DNA of 64,000 nucleotides. Source: an uncultured Pontibacter sp. (GTDB lineage Bacteria; Bacteroidota; Bacteroidia; Cytophagales; Hymenobacteraceae). The DNA lies in contig CANMMP010000001.1 in assembly GCA_947499125.1 (NCBI GenBank), positions 372,001 to 436,000 on the forward strand, read 5' to 3'. The notes beneath the pieces were generated by a model. It saw only the letters and a list, made by a program, of their open reading frames with translations. It ran no database searches and was not told the DNA's origin. This document shows positions 27,374 through 35,192 of this stretch, piece by piece. A program made the translations under genes and the position numbers. The first letter of the stretch is position 1, and every line of letters starts with the position of its first letter.

Positions 27374-28327
27374 ATGAACGTAGGAGACCGCGTGCGACTG
27401 ATGTCTGGTCGCGAGGAAGGCATAATTACCAGGATTCTGGATAATAATATAGTAGAAGTAGCCATTGACAATGACTTTACCATACCGGTAGCCCGCCGCG
27501 AAATTGTGGTGATAGCAGCCGAAGAAAGCAAATACATGCGCTCAGACGATGTGATCGAAGCACCCACACGCAAGCAACCACCTGCTCCGGTTTTAGCTGA
27601 AAAAGGAATTTACCTGGCAATGGTGCATCAGTCGGAAGAGTTATTAGCAGCAACTATAGTTAACAACACCGATTACGATGTGCTGTTTACGACCGGCGAA
27701 GAGCGCAACAACCAATATCGTGGCCTTCAAAACGACAAACTTGCTCCAAAAGCAACACGCGTTATATCGCATTATCACCTAAAAGATTTTGAAAAATGGC
27801 CGAGCTTGGTAGTTCAATTTCTGCAGCACCGAAATGGTGCGCCTGCTTTATTTGAGCCGGTTACCAAACGTGTGCAGTTCAGAGCAAACTCGTTTTACAA
27901 GAGCAAAAAAACGGCACCGGTACTTAATAAAGAGGCCTACCTTTTCCAGCTCGATATTAAGCCAACTATAGTTGATACAGATAAAATAAAAGAGCAGTTA
28001 GCCGAAAAGCCAGAGCAAAAAGAAGCCAACTATAAACTTCAGGCACCCGACCACGAAATTGATCTGCACATCGAGAAACTGACTGAAGACCATACCGGCA
28101 TGAGCAACAGCGCCATGCTTAAACTACAGCTCGAGACCTTTCAGGATGCGTTAGACAGGGCAATGGCCGCCAACATGCATGAGATCGTTTTTATACATGG
28201 TGCAGGCAACGGTATACTTCGCAAAGAGATCCAGAAGCTACTGAGCCGCACGCCGGGAATAAAATTCTATGAAGACGCCAAGAAAGAGAAATTCGGCTAT
28301 GGCGCTACGCTGGTTAGGATTAAGTAG
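27374..28327 (+). CDS. DUF2027 and Smr-domain protein
   Basis: A 317-residue cytoplasmic protein. The N-terminal 55 residues are a small barrel (MNVGDRVRLMSGREEGIITR, then VEVAIDNDFTIPVARRE). The middle is the DUF2027 domain (YLAMVHQSEELLAATIVNNT). The last 85 residues form an Smr domain like that at the end of MutS2 (HEIDLHIEKLTED, then HEIVFIHGAGNGILRKEIQK, then GYGATLVRIK). Smr domains carry nicking or RNA-cleaving activity in several relatives, and the DLHIE and HGAGNGILR motifs are intact. The physiological role is unknown. The next gene downstream is rnpB, an unrelated RNA gene. Confidence 0.88.
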   Translation: MNVGDRVRLMSGREEGIITRILDNNIVEVAIDNDFTIPVARREIVVIAAEESKYMRSDDVIEAPTRKQPPAPVLAEKGIYLAMVHQSEELLAATIVNNTDYDVLFTTGEERNNQYRGLQNDKLAPKATRVISHYHLKDFEKWPSLVVQFLQHRNGAPALFEPVTKRVQFRANSFYKSKKTAPVLNKEAYLFQLDIKPTIVDTDKIKEQLAEKPEQKEANYKLQAPDHEIDLHIEKLTEDHTGMSNSAMLKLQLETFQDALDRAMAANMHEIVFIHGAGNGILRKEIQKLLSRTPGIKFYEDAKKEKFGYGATLVRIK

Positions 28328-28420
28328 AACTAAGATCCGTAGGATTAAAGGATTACAGGATTTGGCTGAACATTGGTAGATCTGTACTTTAGATTCAACC
28401 TTTCAGGATTTAAAATGTAG

Positions 28421-28440
28421 AGACGCAATACGTTGCGTCT
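28421..28440. repeat. Palindrome AGACGCAA-TACG-TTGCGTCT
   Basis: A perfect 8-base stem with a TACG loop in the gap before rnpB. A relative, degraded, lies at 12165-12186. Palindromes of this kind are dispersed in many Bacteroidota genomes. Confidence 0.6.
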
Positions 28441-28535
28441 TAGTCTAGTTGAAAATCCTAAAGTAGCACCATAATAATTGGGAACTTACAAGCCAATTAA
28501 TCAATTTAACAATTAAGCTATTCAACAATTTAGAT

Positions 28536-28543
28536 TACTTTTG
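28536..28543 (+). promoter_or_regulatory. Bacteroidota -7 promoter box for rnpB (TACTTTTG)
   Basis: TAnnTTTG match about 20 bases before the mature 5' end of RNase P RNA. A -33 TTTG box is not obvious. Confidence 0.5.
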
Positions 28544-28562
28544 TAGTCTTAAAAAGAGAAAA

Positions 28563-28948
28563 CAGCAAGCCGTCTTATCGCCGCGAAGAAATTCGGGGAG
28601 GAAAGTCCGGGCAACGCAGAGCATCCTGCTTCCTAACGGGAAGGGTCTGTTTTGGAGACGAAGCAGATACAGCCAGTGCCACAGAAAATAACCGCCAGCA
28701 GCAATGCTGGTAAGGGTGAAAAGGTGCGGTAAGAGCGCACCAGCGGCTGGGCAACCAGTCCGGCTGGGTAAACCTCAGGAGTTGAAAGACCAAATAGGCC
28801 GGCAGCGTCTCGCTTCGGCGGGACTAAGGGCTGCTCGTCCGATGTCGGTGGGTAGGTCGATGGAGCCTGTGCGCGAGTGCAGGCCTGGATAAATGATAAG
28901 ACGCACGCTTTCGGGCGTAGCGACAGAACCCGGCTTACAGGCTTGCTG
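28563..28948 (+). ncRNA. rnpB: RNase P RNA, bacterial class A
   Basis: Catalytic RNA of ribonuclease P, which trims the 5' leaders of tRNA precursors. P1 is formed by CAGCAAGCC at 28563-28571 and its complement at 28940-28948, and P2 by GTCTTATC paired with GATAAGAC near 28896. Conserved signatures are GAGGAAAGTCCGGGC at 28598-28612, then ACAGAAAATAACCGCC, AAGGGTGAAAAGGTGCGGTAAGAGCGCACC and GGGTAAACC, and the 3' ACAGAACCCGGCTTA. Its 386-base length fits class A. A short T-rich stretch follows. The minus-strand reading frames inside it are shadows. Confidence 0.96.
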
Positions 28949-29043
28949 CTACTCTTTTTATCCTTCCTTTCTTATCATAGATATCTCCCCGTTAACGAAG
29001 TATAAAGTATAGATTTCAGCCTAATGTATAGGTGTATGTTTGT

Positions 29044-29051
29044 TATCTTTG
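29044..29051 (+). promoter_or_regulatory. Bacteroidota -7 promoter box (TATCTTTG)
   Basis: A perfect TAnnTTTG box 18 bases before the ATG at 29070. It also decides that start over an alternative at 29040, which would lie upstream of the box. Confidence 0.55.
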
Positions 29052-29069
29052 CAGCTCAATTTAGCTTAC

Positions 29070-30062
29070 ATGACAGACCTTGAACTATACGACCCGTTCC
29101 GGAGCATGCAGTTTAGCGACTTGCATTGTTTTTTGTGCGGCACAACGATAACTACCGAGCAGCGGACACCCGTTTTCGGCGAGTGGATGCAGCAGAACTA
29201 TAACCTGCAACAAAAAGAACTGCTGCTGTTAGATAAGAGTATCACCACATTCGGCCAGCTTACCATCCCCTGCTGCGACCATTGCCATCTCAACCATATA
29301 ATACCTTTAGAACAGGAAATTGAGCAGGCTGCAGAAAAAGGGTATGAAGGTATAAAAGAGCTGGACCCGAAAAAGCTTTTCCAGTGGATCGGCAAGATGT
29401 ATTACGGCACCCTCGTAACTGAACTGATACGGGAGAAAGATCCGCTTATCATGCCTCAAAACCCTGTGAGCGAGAATACCCAGATGCTTGGTAAGTTCAA
29501 AGCCTTTTACCAGGTGCTGCAATCGCTGCGCGTACCTATGGTATTTTCCGATTTTATGCCCTGCTCGCTGTTTATACTTCAGGTAGACCCAACAGAAGAC
29601 TATTTGCCTTTTGAGTACCAGGATGAGCTGACCACCATGGCATTCAGTATTAAATTAGGGCCTGTAGTTATAGTTTGTACGCTGCTGGATAACGGCATAA
29701 TAAGTCGGGCACTTGGCAGAATGTATAGCCTTACTGAAGGCAAGAAACTACACCCGGTACAGGTTGCTGAATTTAAGGCTCGTGTATTTTATGCCGCTTA
29801 CATTTTTAACGTGGTACCCGATTACTTCATCAGGCCATCAAAACCGGGTGATAAGAAACTAGTATTGGATACGCTGATAGATGATGTGACTAACGAAATA
29901 TTTAACCCATTTGAACCACTTGCTTATGCACACATGCTGGAAGAAATGCTCAAGCCATGGAACATTCGTGAGCACGAGATCATGCTGGAGAACAACCAAT
30001 TACTAACTTTTTTAACCGACGAAAACGGTAATTTCAAAACTATCACTCAATTCCAAAAATAA
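29070..30062 (+). CDS. Uncharacterised protein with a degenerate HNH-like zinc cluster
   Basis: A 330-residue protein (start at 29070, MTDLELYDPF, chosen from the promoter box). Near the N-terminus, CFLCG at about residues 19-23 and CCDHCHLNH about 55 residues later resemble the paired Cys knuckles of HNH-type treble-clef nucleases (CxxC...EHxxPxWL...CxxC). Between them RTPVFGEWM stands where such proteins have EH-x-P-x-W, so the general-base His is missing. Zinc binding is likely, nuclease activity doubtful. The rest (LVTELIREKDPLIM, YAAYIFNVVPDYF) is not recognised. There is no signal peptide. Conservation beyond this organism is not testable here. Confidence 0.7.
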   Translation: MTDLELYDPFRSMQFSDLHCFLCGTTITTEQRTPVFGEWMQQNYNLQQKELLLLDKSITTFGQLTIPCCDHCHLNHIIPLEQEIEQAAEKGYEGIKELDPKKLFQWIGKMYYGTLVTELIREKDPLIMPQNPVSENTQMLGKFKAFYQVLQSLRVPMVFSDFMPCSLFILQVDPTEDYLPFEYQDELTTMAFSIKLGPVVIVCTLLDNGIISRALGRMYSLTEGKKLHPVQVAEFKARVFYAAYIFNVVPDYFIRPSKPGDKKLVLDTLIDDVTNEIFNPFEPLAYAHMLEEMLKPWNIREHEIMLENNQLLTFLTDENGNFKTITQFQK

Positions 30063-30097
30063 AAAAAGGCTTCTGTAGTGCACAGAAGCCTTTTTTT
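30061..30097. terminator. Bidirectional terminator between the zinc-cluster and SIMPL genes
   Basis: A 16-base perfect stem (30061-30076 with 30082-30097), 5-base loop, A- and T-runs on the flanks. It overlaps the stop codon of the upstream gene by two bases. Confidence 0.94.
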
Positions 30098-30115
30098 ATA
30101 CTTGCAGCTCAAAAG

Positions 30116-30829
30116 TTAATTCTTTATCACAAAGCTGATATTAACTGTAGATGTGATCACCACTTCGCCTCCTGCTATAGTTGGCCCCTGGTCACCGGCA
30201 TCAGACATTTTCATCATGGCAGCTTCGGCATACATCGGCATTGGGCGACCGCCATTAGTAGTTTCGTTTATACTATAAACCCCAGCAAGTGCAACACCCA
30301 GGTCCGAAGTTAAAGCAGTAGCTTTTTGTTTGGCGTTTGCTACAGCCAGTTTACGCGCTTCCGTTTTATACTTCTCCACATCCGACACCTGGAAAGATAA
30401 ACCATCAACCTGGTTCACGCCAGCTCCATATAAACCCGACATCAGGTCATCAAACTTATTAAGCTTACGTACCAGCACCGTCATAGTTTTTTGGGCAGTA
30501 TAAAAATCCGGGCTGGACTGGCCATAAGAGCCATTGTTATAAATAGGAAATACACGCATGTAAGATGTCTGCACATCTTTTTCGCTTATCCCCTGCTTTT
30601 TCAGGTAAGCAAGTATAGCTGCCGCCTTAGCATCTGCCTGCTTGCGTGCCTGCTCCAGCGTTTTCTCACGAACTTCCACGCCCATAGTAAGGGTAGCCTG
30701 GTCTGGTTGCACACGCACCTCCCCGATGCCATTAACACTCACAAGTGGAGGCAAAACTTGTTGCTGTGCCTGCAAACCTGTTATAGTTGCAGCCAGCACC
30801 ATCACGATCATCAGAAATGTTTTTTTCAT
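30116..30829 (-). CDS. SIMPL domain (DUF541) secreted protein
   Basis: A 237-residue exported protein. Its signal peptide is KKTFLMIVMVLAATITGLQA. The mature part is one SIMPL/BP26-Omp28 domain: VSVNGIGEVRVQPDQATLTM (hallmark start), LEQARKQADAKAAAILAYLK, VQTSYMRVFPIYN, a second repeat (VEKYKTEARKLAVANAKQKA) and the final VVITSTVNISFVIK strand. Members are periplasmic or outer-membrane associated and can be immunodominant antigens or channel-like oligomers. The function is unclear. It has no operon partners. Confidence 0.9.
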   Translation of the reverse strand: MKKTFLMIVMVLAATITGLQAQQQVLPPLVSVNGIGEVRVQPDQATLTMGVEVREKTLEQARKQADAKAAAILAYLKKQGISEKDVQTSYMRVFPIYNNGSYGQSSPDFYTAQKTMTVLVRKLNKFDDLMSGLYGAGVNQVDGLSFQVSDVEKYKTEARKLAVANAKQKATALTSDLGVALAGVYSINETTNGGRPMPMYAEAAMMKMSDAGDQGPTIAGGEVVITSTVNISFVIKN

Positions 30830-30935
30830 GGTTCAAAGTATAAGGTTGGAAAATGAAAGTAAAGTATAGCTAACCGCTATATAGTTTTGTAACGACAAAT
30901 GTTGTACCACAAATCTGAAGGGAAGTTATTAATCA

Positions 30936-30968
30936 TAAAAAAAGCCCTTGCTGTGGGGCAAAGGCTTT
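30936..30968 (-). terminator. Probable terminator after the 114-residue protein gene
   Basis: On the minus strand AAAGCC-TTTGC pairs with GCAAG-GGCTTT (one G-U pair), followed by a run of seven Ts, about 20 bases beyond the stop codon at 30987. Confidence 0.75.
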
Positions 30969-30986
30969 CAGAAAACTCGCTGAAGA

Positions 30987-31331
30987 TTAATCAGCAAATT
31001 CAAATTCGTCGGTATCATTGTATCGCGCTAACAGTACAGCACCAATTGTAAGGGCTCCTGCTGCCAGTATTAATTGCGTTGTTGTAAACCTTCGTGTTGC
31101 TTTTACCAGCAAGTGTCCTACATCCTGCATCAGGTCAGGAAGTTTATCATGCTTACCTTGCATTACATGTAGCGCCGATTCAACAGTTTTAGACATATCA
31201 TGCGGCTGAAGTAAAGTTAGCACACTCTCTTTTATACCTGACGAGCTATCGCTTTTGCTCTTACCTGATGAGGAGTTATTATCGTTTTGTTTGTTTTGAT
31301 CTTTCTGATTATTCTTATTTTCTGTTTCCAT
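30987..31331 (-). CDS. Small single-pass membrane protein, unknown
   Basis: A 114-residue protein. The first 35 residues are highly polar and low-complexity (Asn, Gln, Lys, Ser). A helical middle (SKTVESALHVMQGKHDKLPD) leads to one hydrophobic helix at about residues 82-100 (TTQLILAAGALTIGAVLLA) and an acidic tail (DTDEFEFAD). I do not recognise the family. The 90-residue protein gene lies 37 bases upstream on the same strand, so the pair may be one operon. Confidence 0.65.
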   Translation of the reverse strand: METENKNNQKDQNKQNDNNSSSGKSKSDSSSGIKESVLTLLQPHDMSKTVESALHVMQGKHDKLPDLMQDVGHLLVKATRRFTTTQLILAAGALTIGAVLLARYNDTDEFEFAD

Positions 31332-31368
31332 AGTTGTAGGTATATTTATGTATAAAGTACTTTAAATT

Positions 31369-31641
31369 TTATTTGGATGAACCGCCAAATTCTTCCACCA
31401 TTTGTTTCATACGCTGTACCAGGCTGTCAGCATTAACCATCATACTTGCCGGGAAACCCACGCTCAGGTCATCGATCTGCAATGTTTGCTCGTCCGGGTT
31501 ATAGTTATACTTTGCTTTTACACCCTTCTCGCTGATGTTGCCGCTGTTGCCCTGCAAGGACAATCCCAACTGCTGAAGTTTACCTTTAAGTTGTTCAAAC
31601 GCTTGTGGGTTTACGCTTGTAAAATGTGCTTGCTTACTCAT
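31369..31641 (-). CDS. Small soluble protein, unknown
   Basis: A 90-residue protein without signal peptide or membrane helix. The first half is helical with Gln and Leu repeats (AFEQLKGKLQQLGLSLQ), and the rest alternates strand-like segments (VKAKYNYNPDEQTLQIDDLS). The C-terminus is SADSL-type helix with a GGSSK tail. No family recognised. It is the upstream member of a possible two-gene unit with the membrane protein at 30987-31331. Confidence 0.62.
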   Translation of the reverse strand: MSKQAHFTSVNPQAFEQLKGKLQQLGLSLQGNSGNISEKGVKAKYNYNPDEQTLQIDDLSVGFPASMMVNADSLVQRMKQMVEEFGGSSK

Positions 31642-31779
31642 TATTATTCAATTTAAGATCATTCTGCTAAAATTAAACTAACGGATATCAGGAAAGTTAG
31701 GTTAACCCCGTCAAAAATATCTAAAAGTTGTATATATCTTTAATCAGGCCTGTTTCTAACAAAAAATAGTTTTCTAAAA

Positions 31780-31810
31780 TTTGCAGATAATAAATTAAGA
31801 CTTATATTTG
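31780..31810 (+). promoter_or_regulatory. Full Bacteroidota promoter for tRNA-Glu
   Basis: TTTG at 31780-31783, exactly 19 bases, then TATATTTG at 31803-31810. This is the textbook TTTG-N19-TAnnTTTG pattern of the Bacteroidota primary sigma factor, about 20 bases before the tRNA. Confidence 0.8.
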
Positions 31811-31831
31811 CACCCGCAATACAGTAATAAT

Positions 31832-31906
31832 GGTCCGTTCGTCTAGGGGTTAGGACTCCAGATTTTCATTCTGGCAACAGGGGTTCGATTCCCCTACGGA
31901 CTACCA
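31832..31906 (+). tRNA. tRNA-Glu (UUC)
   Basis: Cloverleaf by eye: acceptor GGTCCGT/ACGGACT (first pair G-U), D arm GTCTAGGGGTTAGGAC, anticodon stem CCAGA/TCTGG with loop TTTTCAT (anticodon UUC), T arm AGGGGTTCGATTCCCCT, discriminator A and an encoded CCA (31904-31906). It has its own promoter and terminator. It appears to have served as an integration target, since its 3' end is duplicated at 37572. Confidence 0.95.
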
Positions 31907-31981
31907 CAGTAAAAAAGCCGCTCCACGTTAAATGGAGCGGCTTTTTTGGTTCGATAAATTTCCCCTTCGGTTACACTTATC
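31882..31981. repeat. Island repeat, copy 1: tRNA-Glu 3' end, terminator and following hairpin
   Basis: Intact reference copy of a unit recurring at 37572-37666 and partly at 39411-39448. It comprises the T arm and 3' end of tRNA-Glu, its terminator and a second stem-loop (GTTCGATAA at 31949-31957 with TTATCTAAC at 31977-31985). The later copies are degraded and in direct orientation, as expected for att sites of an element inserted at a tRNA gene. Confidence 0.65.
31911..31947 (+). terminator. Terminator of tRNA-Glu
   Basis: A 15-base perfect stem (31911-31925 with 31933-31947) with a 7-base loop and T tract, immediately after the tRNA. Confidence 0.95.
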
Positions 31982-32107
31982 TAACTTTCAACGACTTAGT
32001 AAGTCTAAATTATGAGAAAAATTAAACTGTGCTTCTCCTCTACTCTCAAATTTCAGGTCTAAATGGTTAATTAGATACATCCTTTTGTCTACACAGCAAA
32101 GCTTAAA

Positions 32108-32131
32108 TTTTACGTATCGCGATACATAAAA
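32108..32131. promoter_or_regulatory. Operator-like palindrome upstream of the porin-BCCT-Usp operon
   Basis: A 24-base palindrome with 11 of 12 base pairs symmetrical, centred on TATCGCGATA, about 215 bases before the porin start. This size and symmetry fit a dimeric repressor site, but no regulator gene is nearby. The stretch 31948-32346 has no other gene; a GCTCTT/AAGAGC stem lies just downstream. Confidence 0.45.
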
Positions 32132-32346
32132 ACGCTCTTTATTTCTAAGTAAAAGAAGAGCAAATCTGAACACTGCCTATTCCCTCCCCCTTTATCATCG
32201 ATTATATCACTCTACTGCTACCCGCTTATACAGGAAAAAAGATATGCTTATTCATAAAGACTACAATTTTTTACTCATCTAAGACCAAAACATTTAAAAT
32301 ATGATTTCGTCTTCACTATAGGTTGTATTTAAATTGACTGGCACTA

Positions 32347-33510
32347 TTGAAGATACTTCTACTATATGTAACCATATTATGCTTACTGCTAGCGCTGATC
32401 CCATCCGCGTCTATGGCGCAGTACCCGGAAGACAAACAGGATGAGAAGCCAGTGCTGAAACTGGGTGGTGCACTGCGTTTCAACTATAACCTTTCTACCT
32501 GGAAAGAAGATCAACTGGAACGCGGTGGTGATTTTGGTTTTGATATGTTCCGCATCAACGCTGAAGCCGCCTATAGAGGCATCAAATTAAACGCAGAACT
32601 CCGGCATTATTCACAAGGCTTTGGCGGCACATTTTTAAAGCAAGGCTGGTTCCAGTATGATTTTTCGGAAGCATCGCAGCTACAGGTAGGTCTGAATCAG
32701 GTGCCGTTCGGCATTCAGCAATACAACTCCAACAACTGGTTTTTTAACATGACCTATTATATAGGTTTTGAAGATGACCATGACATGGGTATAAAGTATA
32801 TCCATGACTCCGGCCGCTGGCAATGGCAGGCGGCATACTATAAATGTGCAGAAGAGTTTGTGTTTGGGTTGGCTGAACCAAGCCCGAACCGCTACTCTTA
32901 TGATGTGACCGGCCACAACAAAGAGAATAACCAGCTAGACTTTAAAGTGGTACGCAGGCTGGGTGATAGCCTGGCGCACGAATTTGGCTTCTCCTCACAA
33001 GGTGGATTGCTATACAATATTGACACCGAACAAAACGGCTACCGCTATGCCGGCGCTCTACACTATGAGTATAAAGCTGCCCACAGCCCCTGGAACATCA
33101 AGTTGCAGGCTATGCTTTACCGCATTAACCCTAAGTATACTGAACTCGACGATCCGGATTATATTGAAATGGGAGCCTATGGGGCAAACTATAACGTAGC
33201 TAACAAAGGTGAGATCTATACGGTAGGCCTCTCATATCACATTCCAGTTGAAACACGCCTGCTACAGGGTATAGACATTTACAACAACTATGGCTACTAT
33301 AATAAGCGCATAAGTGGCTTTGAAGATGCGCACATGAATGTGTTAGGTGCGCTCTTTACTGCTGGTCCTATGTATATTTATACAGATGCCGCTTTGGGGT
33401 ACAATCATCCGTGGCTGGGACCGGAGTGGACAAATGCTTTTACTTCAGGAACTTACGAAGAAACAGACTGGCATATGCGCTTTAATATTAACCTTGGATA
33501 TTATTTCTAA
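32347..33510 (+). CDS. Outer-membrane beta-barrel porin
   Basis: A 387-residue exported barrel protein. The signal peptide is VTILCLLLALIPSASMAQ. The mature part alternates aromatic/hydrophobic strands (GGALRFNYNLSTW, KLNAELRHYSQGF, MGIKYIHDSGRWQWQAAYYK) and ends in the outer-membrane assembly motif with terminal Phe (NINLGYYF). It is reminiscent of phosphate-selective (OprO/P) and short-chain porins. The start is a TTG; the nearest ATG in frame lies inside the signal peptide, so TTG is the only start that preserves export. It leads an operon with the BCCT transporter after 17 bases. Confidence 0.8.
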   Translation: MKILLLYVTILCLLLALIPSASMAQYPEDKQDEKPVLKLGGALRFNYNLSTWKEDQLERGGDFGFDMFRINAEAAYRGIKLNAELRHYSQGFGGTFLKQGWFQYDFSEASQLQVGLNQVPFGIQQYNSNNWFFNMTYYIGFEDDHDMGIKYIHDSGRWQWQAAYYKCAEEFVFGLAEPSPNRYSYDVTGHNKENNQLDFKVVRRLGDSLAHEFGFSSQGGLLYNIDTEQNGYRYAGALHYEYKAAHSPWNIKLQAMLYRINPKYTELDDPDYIEMGAYGANYNVANKGEIYTVGLSYHIPVETRLLQGIDIYNNYGYYNKRISGFEDAHMNVLGALFTAGPMYIYTDAALGYNHPWLGPEWTNAFTSGTYEETDWHMRFNINLGYYF

Positions 33511-33527
33511 ACTATAAAACAGCATGC

Positions 33528-35192
33528 ATGAGCAAAGTAAGAAGTGATAGTAAGAAATCTTTTGGTTTAGAAGTGAACGGACCTGTGTTCTGGTCATCCA
33601 TCGTTATACTTGTTGTGAGTATTGCGCTCGTTCTGATCTTCAGGAAAAGTGCAGAAGTATTCTTTTCTGACTTACAGGCTTCGGTTACTTCCAGTATGGG
33701 ATGGCTGTTCATTCTGAGCGTGAACATTTTTGTGGCCTACTGCCTGTTCATGGCCTTTGGCAGGTTCGGCAAAATAAGGTTGGGTGGCAAAAACGCCAAG
33801 CCGGAGTTCAGCACCGGTTCCTGGTTTGCCATGCTCTTCAGCGCGGGTATGGGCATCGGTTTACTTTTCTGGAGTGTGGCTGAGCCGATCAACCACTTCC
33901 AGACGCCTCCGCTTGGTGAGCCCGGAACACCGGCAGCTGCCCGACAGGCCATGAACTTTACTTTCCTGCACTGGGGCTTTCATGCCTGGGCCATTTACGC
34001 CATGGTAGCGCTTTCACTTGCTTTCTTTACCTACAACCGTCAGTTGCCTTTAACAGTACGCTCAGCTTTTTATCCTTTCCTGGGTGAGCGCATCCACGGC
34101 ATCATCGGGGACATCATTGATATTCTGGCCGTTATCGCCACGCTGTTTGGTCTGGCCACATCTCTCGGGCTGGGTGTAAAACAGGTGGCTGCAGGACTGA
34201 ATCACGTCTTTCCTGCTATCGTCAACGATGTTACCACCCAAATTATCCTGATCGTAATCATAACAGGCATTGCCACGGTTTCGGTGGTAACGGGTGTAGA
34301 CAAAGGTGTGCGTATACTTAGTGAATGGAATATTCGCATCGCGCTGGTTGTGCTCCTGGCTGTTCTGTTCCTGGGGCCTACCGTTTTTATACTTGGTTCC
34401 TATGTGCAGAATACCGGCTATTACATCGGCAGTTTTATGCAACTCTCCTTCTGGAACGAAGCCTACAGCAATAATAACTGGCAGGGCGCCTGGACCGTGT
34501 TCTACTGGGCCTGGTGGATCTCCTGGGCACCGTTCGTAGGTATATTTATTGCGCGCGTATCTAAAGGGCGAACTATAAAAGAGTTTGTGCTCGGTGTGCT
34601 GATTGCCCCTTCCCTGCTGTCGTTTTTATGGATGACGGTATTCGGAAGCACAGCATTGCGAGATGTACTGGCAGGAAATACAGCGGTGGCAGAAGCCGTT
34701 GCTGCAGATGTATCAACAGCACTTTTCGTATTTTTTGAGCAGCTACCGTTTTCAACTATACTGTCAGTGATTGGTATCGTTCTGATTGCGGGATTCTTTG
34801 TTACTTCTTCCGATTCGGGATCGTTGGTGGTAGTAAGTCTTACTTCCGGCGGCAGGCCTAACCCATCGGTCGGCACCCGTGTATTCTGGGCACTTTCTGG
34901 CGGGGCTATAGCAGCGGTGTTACTGGTAGGCGGCGGCTTACAGGCTTTGCAGACAGCGGTAATCATTACCGGTCTTCCTTTTGTGATAATCCTGTTGATG
35001 ATGTGCTATAGTTTGTACAAAGGGCTGAGCGAGGAACTGGAAGAAGAAAATAAGTTAGGCAGCGCTCAGCAACGGAAAGAATACCAGCAGCTAATGGCAG
35101 AAATGCTGGCCAAGCGTGCTCAAAAGCAGGAAGCGAAAGCTCAACATACAAATCCGGATACTTCCTTACCACCAAATACAGAGAAACTATGA
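33528..35192 (+). CDS. BCCT-family betaine/choline/carnitine transporter
   Basis: A 554-residue, 12-helix secondary transporter. The hallmarks are FSAGMGIGLLFWSVAEPINHF (BCCT motif) and the substrate-binding aromatic box AWWISWAPFVGIFIARVSKG with Trp327, Trp329, Trp330 and Trp333. Members carry glycine betaine, choline, carnitine or ectoine, most with Na+. The C-terminus (about residues 505-554) is charged and helical and may sense osmotic or ionic state, as in BetP, but this is inference. It sits between an outer-membrane porin and a universal stress protein whose start overlaps it by 4 bases (ATGA), so all three are probably translated together. Confidence 0.94.
   Translation: MSKVRSDSKKSFGLEVNGPVFWSSIVILVVSIALVLIFRKSAEVFFSDLQASVTSSMGWLFILSVNIFVAYCLFMAFGRFGKIRLGGKNAKPEFSTGSWFAMLFSAGMGIGLLFWSVAEPINHFQTPPLGEPGTPAAARQAMNFTFLHWGFHAWAIYAMVALSLAFFTYNRQLPLTVRSAFYPFLGERIHGIIGDIIDILAVIATLFGLATSLGLGVKQVAAGLNHVFPAIVNDVTTQIILIVIITGIATVSVVTGVDKGVRILSEWNIRIALVVLLAVLFLGPTVFILGSYVQNTGYYIGSFMQLSFWNEAYSNNNWQGAWTVFYWAWWISWAPFVGIFIARVSKGRTIKEFVLGVLIAPSLLSFLWMTVFGSTALRDVLAGNTAVAEAVAADVSTALFVFFEQLPFSTILSVIGIVLIAGFFVTSSDSGSLVVVSLTSGGRPNPSVGTRVFWALSGGAIAAVLLVGGGLQALQTAVIITGLPFVIILLMMCYSLYKGLSEELEEENKLGSAQQRKEYQQLMAEMLAKRAQKQEAKAQHTNPDTSLPPNTEKL

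Noticed and set aside
28575-28892. Reading frames on both strands across 28.5-28.9 kb
   Set aside because: They lie inside the RNase P RNA gene, which fully explains the sequence.
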